A DNA stretch of 38,475 bases from Colwellia sp. GTDB taxonomy: Bacteria > Pseudomonadota > Gammaproteobacteria > Enterobacterales > Alteromonadaceae. The number at the start of each line of letters is the position of its first letter. Position 1 is the stretch's first letter. Positions 8,267 through 15,432 of this stretch are shown here, piece by piece. Where the stretch lies: the NCBI GenBank assembly GCA_022969215.1, contig JALJPA010000017.1, positions 1-38,475 of the forward strand, written 5' to 3'. A program made the translations under genes and the position numbers. The notes below the pieces were generated by a model. It saw nothing but the letters and a program-made list of their open reading frames with translations. It made no database searches and was not told the DNA's origin.

Positions 8267-8304
8267 TATCACTCGGGCTCGATCCAAATAACAAATCTAT
8301 TATA

Positions 8305-8463
8305 TTATTTTCCTTGTTCCTTTTCAAGTTTAATATTTGGTATGTGTACTTCCCACTTGTTATTACAAAACATATAAGTAACTCCATCATTACCAAGACC
8401 AAATAAATTACTATTGTCATCGTCACGGAAGTGCAATATTTGTATTATCTTTAACTCATTCAT
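8305..8463 (-). CDS. 52-aa phage protein missed by the ORF track; probably the real gene here rather than 8235..8426
   Basis: MNELKIIQILHFRDDDNSNLFGLGNDGVTYMFCNNKWEVHIPNIKLEKEQGK; start overlaps the stop of 8456..8770. Confidence 0.65.
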   Translation of the reverse strand: MNELKIIQILHFRDDDNSNLFGLGNDGVTYMFCNNKWEVHIPNIKLEKEQGK

Positions 8464-8770
8464 GATTCTTGTTCCTTTTCAAGTTTAAATGCTCAGGATA
8501 GTGAATATAAACATTTACATAAACACCGCCAGTATTTTCTTTACCTTCTGGTACAGGATCTCCCTCGCCAGAAAATAAAGATTTAAACTTTCCATCCTCG
8601 ATAATCCCAAAATCATAAAAAGGGGATGGATCGACATCGTTATAAATCTCTTTAATGTGATCAAAGTTAAATTTACTGAATTTTAGTTTATGCACGATAC
8701 TATTATAAACAGTCAAATCTTTAACTAGTTGTAATTCTGTAGTTTGAAATTTAATTATTAACTCACTCAT
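8456..8770 (-). CDS. Hypothetical protein
   Basis: ORF in operon context. Confidence 0.5.
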   Translation of the reverse strand: MSELIIKFQTTELQLVKDLTVYNSIVHKLKFSKFNFDHIKEIYNDVDPSPFYDFGIIEDGKFKSLFSGEGDPVPEGKENTGGVYVNVYIHYPEHLNLKRNKNHE

Positions 8771-8967
8771 CCTACTTGTTCCTTTTCGGTAACGGATATT
8801 TTAATTGAAAATGTAGGTCCGTCTAATTCAAAAGTATCTTTCTTTAATGATAAAAGAGCTAGAGATAATAAAAATGCAAGGCTTGTAGCGAACTCTTCAC
8901 CCGTCACAACTTTATCTCGATATAGTTTTATAACCTCTTCCTCTATCTTGTGTATTTCTTCATTCAT
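8767..8967 (-). CDS. Hypothetical protein
   Basis: ATGA-type overlap with downstream gene. Confidence 0.5.
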   Translation of the reverse strand: MNEEIHKIEEEVIKLYRDKVVTGEEFATSLAFLLSLALLSLKKDTFELDGPTFSIKISVTEKEQVG

Positions 8968-8994
8968 GATGTTATTTACCCTTTGTGTTTGTTG

Positions 8995-9240
8995 TTAAAC
9001 GTCAAAATGATCTACAAGCATCTCGACAATATCAAAAGCCTCAAGCATTGCTTTGTTTTCAATTTCAAAATGATTTCTGGTTGTTTTTGAAGTCAATTCA
9101 TCGCCGGTTCTTATTTCGGACTGTCCGAATATAAAATCGTTTATACTGTCTGAATTATGTTCATGTGAATTCTTAACAGGAGCTAGTATTTTATAAAGCT
9201 CTGCTAGTTTTTGTTTTTCTAATCTTGATAGTGTTTTCAT
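8995..9240 (-). CDS. Hypothetical protein
   Basis: ORF in operon context. Confidence 0.5.
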   Translation of the reverse strand: MKTLSRLEKQKLAELYKILAPVKNSHEHNSDSINDFIFGQSEIRTGDELTSKTTRNHFEIENKAMLEAFDIVEMLVDHFDV

Positions 9241-9404
9241 TTCTGTTCATCCTTATTAAGTGCTTTTAAGTGCTTCGTCATATCATCAATCTTACTCATG
9301 ACGTACTTTTTATCCTTTTCTGATTCAAACCAATACTCAAAGTAATCACCAATTTGATTTACACATTTTAATAAAGCGTAAGATACTTTTAATTCTTTAC
9401 TCAT
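9237..9404 (-). CDS. 55-aa hypothetical protein missed by the ORF track
   Basis: MSKELKVSYALLKCVNQIGDYFEYWFESEKDKKYVMSKIDDMTKHLKALNKDEQK; ATGA overlap with 8995..9240 and overlap with 9397..9642. Confidence 0.6.
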   Translation of the reverse strand: MSKELKVSYALLKCVNQIGDYFEYWFESEKDKKYVMSKIDDMTKHLKALNKDEQK

Positions 9405-9642
9405 TACTATCATCCTTATTAAGTGATTGGGCCAAAAGTTCCGTCATCCTTTTTTCAAGTATAGGAATAATAACAACTGGGTCGTGACTGTTTATTTCAA
9501 AAAAACTAAACTTATCATCTCCATTTTTGTAATAAAGCATACCGTCAGGCTGGTAATCTTTGTTTGGACCACAGAATATACCGTGCTCATGCATTAATTC
9601 AGAATGTCTTTTTATTGCTTGTTCGCGCGTTAGTGTTGTCAT
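9397..9642 (-). CDS. Hypothetical protein
   Basis: ORF in operon context. Confidence 0.5.
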   Translation of the reverse strand: MTTLTREQAIKRHSELMHEHGIFCGPNKDYQPDGMLYYKNGDDKFSFFEINSHDPVVIIPILEKRMTELLAQSLNKDDSNE

Positions 9643-9845
9643 TACTGTTCATCTCCGTTACTGGTTACAATTGATTGAATTTTTGTTACGCAAACTATGC
9701 CTCTTGGTTCGTCTCTTCTTAGAAGCTCTTTTTCGCATTCATTATTTACCTGGTTTGAATGTAGAGCGAAAGCAGAAACGGTAACAATCAAGCCTAACAA
9801 AAAACCAAAAGTCCCAAAAATAACAATTTTTTTTATATCATTCAT
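9642..9845 (-). CDS. Small protein with N-terminal TM segment
   Basis: IVIFGTFGFLLGLIVTVSAFAL. Confidence 0.5.
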   Translation of the reverse strand: MNDIKKIVIFGTFGFLLGLIVTVSAFALHSNQVNNECEKELLRRDEPRGIVCVTKIQSIVTSNGDEQ

Positions 9846-10012
9846 GCGAAGCTCTCATTTAATTTATTAATTTCAAGTTTAAAGAATATTTCATCTTTAC
9901 GTTTTTTTTGGTCTTCCCTGCTATCTTTGTGACAGTCAAAAATTTGAGTTAACTCTTTTAATGCACGAGCTTCTTTGTTTAGCTTTTCTTGCAGATTGTC
10001 GTTAAGTTTCAT
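9842..10012 (-). CDS. Hypothetical protein (start re-assigned to MKLNDNLQ)
   Basis: Internal ATG at 10012 overlaps the end of 10002..10247; the track start at 10033 is less likely. Confidence 0.45.
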   Translation of the reverse strand: MKLNDNLQEKLNKEARALKELTQIFDCHKDSREDQKKRKDEIFFKLEINKLNESFA

Positions 10013-10247
10013 GATTCTGCCCCTGCATATCACTTAATGGTTTAACTTCTATTTTGCTGGTTTGATTGGTAAAGAAGTTATAAGTGTTCAATCCGTCTTT
10101 TTCTCCTGTCTGGCAAATAAAGTGGTAATCACCTTCCTCATCCGGTAGGTATTTTTTTAAAGTTCCTCGCTGTATATTTAAAGTAGCTGCGAGATATGAT
10201 TGATTTCCTCTAAAGTGATTGTTTAATAATAAGTCATTTAATGTCAT
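10002..10247 (-). CDS. Fis/NinH-like HTH protein
   Basis: MTLNDLLLNNHFRGNQSYLAATLNIQRGTLKKYL. Confidence 0.55.
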   Translation of the reverse strand: MTLNDLLLNNHFRGNQSYLAATLNIQRGTLKKYLPDEEGDYHFICQTGEKDGLNTYNFFTNQTSKIEVKPLSDMQGQNHET

Positions 10248-10334
10248 TTTTATACATCTCCTTTGATTGATTTATATACACAGTACAGTTGTTTTATGTA
10301 CAAATCAAGTTATTTATAATTTATTTCACGCAAT

Positions 10335-10355
10335 AAAAAAGAGCCGTTAAGCTCT
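10335..10355 (-). terminator. Rho-independent-type terminator
   Basis: AGAGC-TTAACG-GCTCT followed by TTTTT on the minus strand. Confidence 0.65.
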
Positions 10356-10404
10356 CTTTGTTTATTTTGTTTATTTTGTTTGCTTTGGCTTATGCCGCCA
10401 TATT

Positions 10405-10815
10405 TTATTGATGCGTAGGTAGCTGCTTGGTATTGGTGCTGGTGTCATTATCATTTCCCTTTTGTTCGTTTAGTAGTTCTGTGTTTTCGTTTACTGTTCC
10501 GATTATTCTACACCCCAACCATTCACTCAAAGAATCAGATTCATTAAAATTACAATCGACCACGTAAGATAATCTATTCTTGCACCACCTAACCACACCT
10601 GTAGCACAAAAAGACTCATCTGGCGCGAAGAATAGCGCAGTTACAATACTTCCTTCGTATACGTCAAATAAGTCTGTATCTGTATCCCCCGTACACTGCT
10701 CAACAACAAATTGATCACTGCCATTAAAGCCGTGCTTTTCAATTAACCTGGTTGCATCTTGCCATTCTGGAATATAACATTTGTTCTTCTTGTCCCATGC
10801 TCTGAATTTATACAT
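10405..10815 (-). CDS. YopX-family protein
   Basis: YKFRAWDKKNKCY...QCTGDTDTD...DVYEGSIV...IIGTVNENTELL. Confidence 0.75.
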   Translation of the reverse strand: MYKFRAWDKKNKCYIPEWQDATRLIEKHGFNGSDQFVVEQCTGDTDTDLFDVYEGSIVTALFFAPDESFCATGVVRWCKNRLSYVVDCNFNESDSLSEWLGCRIIGTVNENTELLNEQKGNDNDTSTNTKQLPTHQ

Positions 10816-11281
10816 TATTTTGTTGTCCTTTTAATTCATGTATCTTTTTTGCAAGGCAGTGTAAATCATCAATATATTTAGTTGTTATTCCAGCGCTAGT
10901 ATCAAATAGATCTTCAATTACTAATTCTGCATCTGTTGGCTTTTTTCTGTATTCAGAAGAAGTACCCCAACAAGGTTGTATATCTGTATCCTCCCACTGC
11001 CCATCACCACCCAAAAATTGGATAAAGTTCTCGCTTGGACAATCTGCCCACCAGTTAATTAAATCAGCGTGTACGTGTCGCTTTTTTCCTATTAATTCGA
11101 ATTTGCATGAGTTACCCATCCAGTACATATCATCAGTACCTTTTAACACTGGGAAGCGCCCACGAGGAGATTCCTGAATAACATGCTCGCCGTTCTCTAG
11201 CCCTGTATCACCTGACCAAGTACATAAAACACTGTCGCCTACTTTTAAATTATTCTCTTCCACTATTTCTTGTAAGTTCAT
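10808..11281 (-). CDS. Hypothetical phage protein
   Basis: ORF, phage-like composition (WADCPSENFIQFL...YRKKPTDAELV). Confidence 0.5.
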   Translation of the reverse strand: MNLQEIVEENNLKVGDSVLCTWSGDTGLENGEHVIQESPRGRFPVLKGTDDMYWMGNSCKFELIGKKRHVHADLINWWADCPSENFIQFLGGDGQWEDTDIQPCWGTSSEYRKKPTDAELVIEDLFDTSAGITTKYIDDLHCLAKKIHELKGQQNNV

Positions 11282-11305
11282 TGTTTGTTTATCCTTTTAT
11301 ATTGT

Positions 11306-11734
11306 TTAAAATGGCACGTCTTCGTCAAAGTCAATTACCTTCTCAGTGGGTATATTGACATCTATTAATTTTTGTACGACTGGCTTATTTTGGTCGGTTA
11401 AGTTATTAACAACACTATCAATCGCAAGTGTTATTTTTGCTCTAGTAGTTGGGTCTGATTTTAATTTGTTTACCGACTTTTCAAGTTCGCCACCAAACTG
11501 AGATATTAAAACCCTTGCAAGTTTACGTTTCATTTCTTCTTTCATTATTAAAGTGAACTCTTCAGAATTAAGAAGATCACTTACTGCAGCTTGCGAGATT
11601 TGCTTTAACTTTTCAGACTCATCAAATAATGCGTCTTTAACTGCTGATACTAATGGTGAAGAATAGCTTGTTAAAGCCTCATGTAGTGCCTTGTCAATTG
11701 TTTGTTTGCATTGCTCTATTAGTTCTTGTTTCAT
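11306..11734 (-). CDS. Helical protein with SSB-like C-terminal tip (DFDEDVPF)
   Basis: C-terminus VIDFDEDVPF* read directly from 11306-11335; body looks helical, not OB-fold. Confidence 0.6.
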   Translation of the reverse strand: MKQELIEQCKQTIDKALHEALTSYSSPLVSAVKDALFDESEKLKQISQAAVSDLLNSEEFTLIMKEEMKRKLARVLISQFGGELEKSVNKLKSDPTTRAKITLAIDSVVNNLTDQNKPVVQKLIDVNIPTEKVIDFDEDVPF

Positions 11735-11741
11735 TGTTTGT

Positions 11742-11969
11742 TTATCCTTTTATATTTGTTAATGAATTTCCAACGAGGCCTGTTTTATCTTCGCCGAAAT
11801 GCTCTATACCGCATGTTCTACAATAATATATGCCGCAATGGTGACACCTATACATTTTAATTATTGAAACAGTTTTCCCACACTGACAAGGTATTTTTAC
11901 GCCGCTTGCTGGTTTTGCAGCTCTTAACTGCTCACCGAGAATTACTGTCAGCTTTGTTACTCTGTCCAC
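11742..11969 (-). CDS. Zinc-finger protein (GTG start)
   Basis: CQCGKTVSIIKMYRCHHCGIYYCRTCGIEHFGE. Confidence 0.6.
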   Translation of the reverse strand: MDRVTKLTVILGEQLRAAKPASGVKIPCQCGKTVSIIKMYRCHHCGIYYCRTCGIEHFGEDKTGLVGNSLTNIKG

Positions 11970-11972
11970 TAT

Positions 11973-12065
11973 TCACCCCATTACCCATGTTGCAAATATA
12001 ATCGATGCGCATACACATAAAGTAAGTAGTGTGCGCCCTATGTATTCTTTAGTTGATGCTTTCAC
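11973..12065 (-). CDS. 30-aa putative membrane micropeptide (GTG start)
   Basis: MKASTKEYIGRTLLTLCVCASIIFATWVMG; GTGA overlap with the stop of 12062..12217. Confidence 0.4.
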   Translation of the reverse strand: MKASTKEYIGRTLLTLCVCASIIFATWVMG

Positions 12066-12217
12066 TTTTTAATCTCCTTCTTATATAAGGCATCAACAGC
12101 TTCAGCGTTAATTGCTTGCTTTGTTTTAATAGGTGAGAATTCCTCTCTTCTCTTTTTTACTAGCTCATCTAATTGGCCGTGAGTTTTACTATTTGCTAAT
12201 ATATTCTTCAATGACAT
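12062..12217 (-). CDS. 51-aa hypothetical protein, first gene of the leftward transcript
   Basis: MSLKNILANSKTHGQLDELVKKRREEFSPIKTKQAINAEAVDALYKKEIKK. Confidence 0.55.
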   Translation of the reverse strand: MSLKNILANSKTHGQLDELVKKRREEFSPIKTKQAINAEAVDALYKKEIKK

Positions 12218-12272
12218 TTTTTAACCTTAATGTTGTTTATTTACCTAATACTAATATATATAAGGGAAATAA

Positions 12273-12314
12273 GCAACATTTAAAAAACATTGGATATATC
12301 TTTAAATATGTTGC
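12273..12314. promoter_or_regulatory. Operator-like dyad
   Basis: GCAACAT(12273-12279)...ATGTTGC(12308-12314) with A/T-rich TTTAAA extensions, overlapping the leftward promoter. Confidence 0.45.
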
Positions 12315-12329
12315 AATAATGTTTGACAA
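12301..12329 (-). promoter_or_regulatory. Leftward sigma70-type promoter
   Basis: -35 TTGTCA (12324-12329), 17-bp spacer, -10 TTTAAA (12301-12306). Confidence 0.55.
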
Positions 12330-12351
12330 GCATTTAACACTAGTCTAAAGT
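12323..12351 (+). promoter_or_regulatory. Rightward sigma70-type promoter
   Basis: -35 TTGACA (12323-12328), 17-bp spacer, -10 TAAAGT (12346-12351). Confidence 0.6.
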
Positions 12352-12389
12352 TACGGTATCAAAACAACTTAACAACCAGCGAGAATAAA

Positions 12390-12587
12390 ATGTCAAAAAC
12401 TACAGAATGGATTTTACCAGAAGATAATCAACCTAACACAGATGACGATAACAGCATCCTTGCACAATTTTTCAATGGTTCTATTGAAACGATACACATT
12501 TCAGACTTCGACTGGTTGGTAACTAGAACAGACGGAAATAAGCTAGTTTGTTGGCAAGAGTTACCCGAACCAATGAAATTTAATTAA
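12390..12587 (+). CDS. Hypothetical phage protein
   Basis: First ORF after the rightward promoter. Confidence 0.55.
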   Translation: MSKTTEWILPEDNQPNTDDDNSILAQFFNGSIETIHISDFDWLVTRTDGNKLVCWQELPEPMKFN

Positions 12588-12622
12588 AAAGTATCGTTAT
12601 ACACGTAATAAGGAATATTGAA

Positions 12623-12739
12623 ATGTGCGAATTTAAAAATCACCCAATGGCAGTACCGGTTATTTGGTTGGGTATATTTACAGTGATGGCAGTGATGGCA
12701 GTTTGTAGCGCACAGTATTCGTTTGAAGTATTTTTTTAA
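12623..12739 (+). CDS. 38-aa putative membrane micropeptide
   Basis: MCEFKNHPMAVPVIWLGIFTVMAVMAVCSAQYSFEVFF; AAGGAA Shine-Dalgarno upstream. Confidence 0.5.
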   Translation: MCEFKNHPMAVPVIWLGIFTVMAVMAVCSAQYSFEVFF

Positions 12740-12872
12740 TAAGGAATAAAACACACCACCAAGCTGCTTAATTGCAGTTTTAAGGGTACAAGTAGGCGAG
12801 TGATTAGGGGTTGAGACCACACACCGTCGAATAAACAAAATTAAAATGCGGACTCTTCAAATTTAATAAGGA

Positions 12873-13073
12873 ATGTTTATGTTATCAATAAAAGAAGGGC
12901 TGGAAGTTGATATAAAACAAGCTAGCCAAAACAGAATAAACGTAAGAGTAACCGAATTACTGAATTTGGGCCAAGAAATCGCAATGGCTGGTTCGCTATC
13001 AAAAAGTGAAGTGCTAACCATGATCAATAATAGAGTTGAAATATACCAAGCTATAATAAAGGAGCGTTTTTAA
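12873..13073 (+). CDS. Hypothetical protein
   Basis: ORF immediately upstream of recT. Confidence 0.55.
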   Translation: MFMLSIKEGLEVDIKQASQNRINVRVTELLNLGQEIAMAGSLSKSEVLTMINNRVEIYQAIIKERF

Positions 13074-13915
13074 TGAGTGAATTAGTTCAGTACATAGAAA
13101 GTCAAAAGGATTTATTTGTCCCTGCCCTGACTGATAACTCAATAATGTGGGATAAAGAAAAAAACTTTGCATACCAGATGATAATGGCAAATGATTATCT
13201 GCACGGTATAGCGAAGAAAAACAATCAAAGCTTACAAGACGCACTTGTCAATATAGCTACAATTGGTATAAGCCTAAACCCTGTATTGAAGCACGCATAT
13301 TTAATACCACGTAAAGGTAAGGTTTGCTTAGATGTTGGTTATATGGGCTTGCTTCATATAGCGCAATCGTCAGGTGTTATATTGTGGGGGCAATCTAAAT
13401 TGGTTTATGGTAACGATAATTACGTAAACAAAGGGATCGACAAATCGCCTCTGCATGAATTTAAGGCGTTTAGTGATCGCGGGCCTATTGTCGGGTGTTA
13501 TTGCACGGTAAAAACTGTTGATGGTGACTTTTTGACTGAAGAGATGAGTATATCAGATGTTTACGCTATACGGTCAAGGTCTGAATCGTACAAGAAGAAA
13601 TCTGGACCATGGGCAACTGATGAGGGGGAAATGATCCGAAAAACAGTTGTTAAACGCGCTTATAAATACTGGCCCAAATGCGAGCGATTAGGTACTGCTA
13701 TCCAAATGCTTAACGATAACGGCGAAGGTATAGAAAAAGATATAACTCCTGACCTGATAAGCCCAGAACAAATAGACATTTTACTGCCGTTACTTTGTGA
13801 TGATAAAGGAATGTACACAGAAAAAGGTTCAAAAATTTGTAGGGCTTACAAATTCAGTAATCTTGATGAAGTTACAATCGATCAGTTTGATGATGTGTTG
13901 GAGATGGCACAATGA
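13073..13915 (+). CDS. recT: RecT-family single-strand annealing protein
   Basis: ATIGISLNPVLKHAYLIPRKGKVCLDVGYMGLLHIAQSSG...KTVVKRAYKYWP. Confidence 0.92.
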   Translation: MSELVQYIESQKDLFVPALTDNSIMWDKEKNFAYQMIMANDYLHGIAKKNNQSLQDALVNIATIGISLNPVLKHAYLIPRKGKVCLDVGYMGLLHIAQSSGVILWGQSKLVYGNDNYVNKGIDKSPLHEFKAFSDRGPIVGCYCTVKTVDGDFLTEEMSISDVYAIRSRSESYKKKSGPWATDEGEMIRKTVVKRAYKYWPKCERLGTAIQMLNDNGEGIEKDITPDLISPEQIDILLPLLCDDKGMYTEKGSKICRAYKFSNLDEVTIDQFDDVLEMAQ

Positions 13916-14691
13916 TTATTATTGATGATATAGAGCAAGGAACAGATTCATGGTTTAGGTGTAAAGCTGGCGTTGCGAGTGCTAGCCGTTCTGCTGAATT
14001 CTCAATTGAGCCAAAGCTAGCGCCTATGCCTGATGCAACATATAGCAAAGAAGGTAAAGATCATGTTTATTGGCATGATTACACTTGCTACAGAGGTACA
14101 AACAAGGCGATTTTGCAGACTGTGATACGTGAGACATTACCGCAAGTATATGGTGATATGAGATGGGGCTATTTAGCTGAATTAGTCGCACAAGTAGCAA
14201 CTGGATTGTTACCGGATGAAATGAGCTTTAAACAGTGCGAATGGGGCAAAGAATGGGAGGACGTAGCCCGCGCACACTTTGAATTAACTCTTGGTGTCGA
14301 TGTCGATGTACCGGCGTTTATTTACAAAGATAACGAAATGCGCTTTGGTATTAGTCCAGACGGATTAATCAAAGGTAAAAAAGTCGGACTTGAATTAAAG
14401 TGCCCATATACAACCAAAGTTTACATTGAATTCCTAACGTGCGACAAAATCAAAAAAGAATATATCGAACAGTGCCAATACTCAATGTGGGTTACTGGTT
14501 ATGAGGGTTGGTATTTTGCAAACTACGATCCGCGAATGATAGATAAATCAAAACGCTTGCATTATGTGTTGATTGATCGGGATCAAGAGTTCATGGATAA
14601 ATACGACAATGCTTCAAAGCAATTTATTATTGATATGGATTCGATGCTGGAAAAGTCAGGCGTTAAATTCAAGTCACAATGGCAAGATTAA
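13912..14691 (+). CDS. YqaJ / lambda-exo-like exonuclease
   Basis: IEQGTDSWFRCKAGVASAS...FGISPDGLIKGKKVGLELKCPY...QCQYSMWVTG. Confidence 0.9.
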   Translation: MIIIDDIEQGTDSWFRCKAGVASASRSAEFSIEPKLAPMPDATYSKEGKDHVYWHDYTCYRGTNKAILQTVIRETLPQVYGDMRWGYLAELVAQVATGLLPDEMSFKQCEWGKEWEDVARAHFELTLGVDVDVPAFIYKDNEMRFGISPDGLIKGKKVGLELKCPYTTKVYIEFLTCDKIKKEYIEQCQYSMWVTGYEGWYFANYDPRMIDKSKRLHYVLIDRDQEFMDKYDNASKQFIIDMDSMLEKSGVKFKSQWQD

Positions 14692-14728
14692 TTACTAAGC
14701 GTATAGTGCGCAACAAGGAAAATGAAAT

Positions 14729-15103
14729 ATGAGAGATAAAACTTTAATGGAAATAGGAATAAATGATGCCGTTACAACCTGTCACGAATCTGCTACCTCG
14801 GCTGGTTGGTGGGATGGTATTGATGTCTTTGCACCTCACGTAATACCAGCCAAATTATGCTTGGTACACTCTGAGATAAGTGAAGCTATGGAAGGTGATA
14901 GAAAGGATTTGATGGATGATCATCTGCCCGATAGAAAAATGCTAGAAGTTGAGCTAGCTGATGCAGTAATAAGAATATTTGATCTGGCTGGTGCATGTAA
15001 ATTAGACCTTGGTGGCGCAGTTGTTGAAAAAATGATTTACAACAAAAATAGGCAAGATCATAAAATTGAGAACAGGCAGAAGCCTCAAGGTAAAAAGTAT
15101 TAA
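14729..15103 (+). CDS. MazG-like NTP pyrophosphohydrolase
   Basis: LCLVHSEISEAMEGDRK...VELADAVIRIFDLAG. Confidence 0.8.
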   Translation: MRDKTLMEIGINDAVTTCHESATSAGWWDGIDVFAPHVIPAKLCLVHSEISEAMEGDRKDLMDDHLPDRKMLEVELADAVIRIFDLAGACKLDLGGAVVEKMIYNKNRQDHKIENRQKPQGKKY

Positions 15104-15117
15104 CAATCAATATAAAG

Positions 15118-15137
15118 CTACCTGTAATCGCAGGTAG
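15118..15137 (+). terminator. Hairpin, possible attenuator
   Basis: CTACCTG-TAATCG-CAGGTAG. Confidence 0.4.
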
Positions 15138-15156
15138 TTAACTCAAGGCGAATAAT

Positions 15157-15363
15157 ATGGAACATAATCACAAGTATTTCACAGATAAAAAAATAAATCA
15201 TGAGATGCGGATGGGGACCGGTAGATTTATAGATTCTATATTTATGATAAAGTGTCGAGGCTGTTACGCTGAAAAGGAAGCTAGCGAGGAAAATTTTCAC
15301 AAGCTAAGTGGAGGGTTAAGAGCTAGATGTAAGCCTTGCGTTTACCTAGCTGTTAAGATATGA
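15157..15363 (+). CDS. Cys-rich zinc-binding protein
   Basis: CRGC...CKPC. Confidence 0.5.
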   Translation: MEHNHKYFTDKKINHEMRMGTGRFIDSIFMIKCRGCYAEKEASEENFHKLSGGLRARCKPCVYLAVKI

Positions 15364-15380
15364 AATTAATAAACTGTAAC

Positions 15381-15416
15381 CACCCTACGATTTTTTAATA
15401 TCGTAGGGTGTTATTT
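15381..15416 (+). terminator. Strong rho-independent-type hairpin
   Basis: CACCCTACGAT-TTTTTAAT-ATCGTAGGGTG (11 bp) followed by TTATTT. Confidence 0.7.
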
Positions 15417-15432
15417 AACTGATAATTTAAGG

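Noticed and set aside
8235-8426. 63-aa ORF MTMTIVIYLVLVMMELLICF... as a membrane protein
   Set aside because: A better phage-like 52-aa ORF occupies another frame at 8305..8463, and the 63-aa frame runs into the terminator hairpin
10260-10310. TGTAC repeats upstream of the NinH-like gene as an operator
   Set aside because: Repeats are short and partly self-palindromic; too weak without comparative data
10357-10385. TTGTTTATT tandem repeats as a CRISPR or iteron array
   Set aside because: Only two to three imperfect 9-bp T-rich units next to a terminator; no spacers
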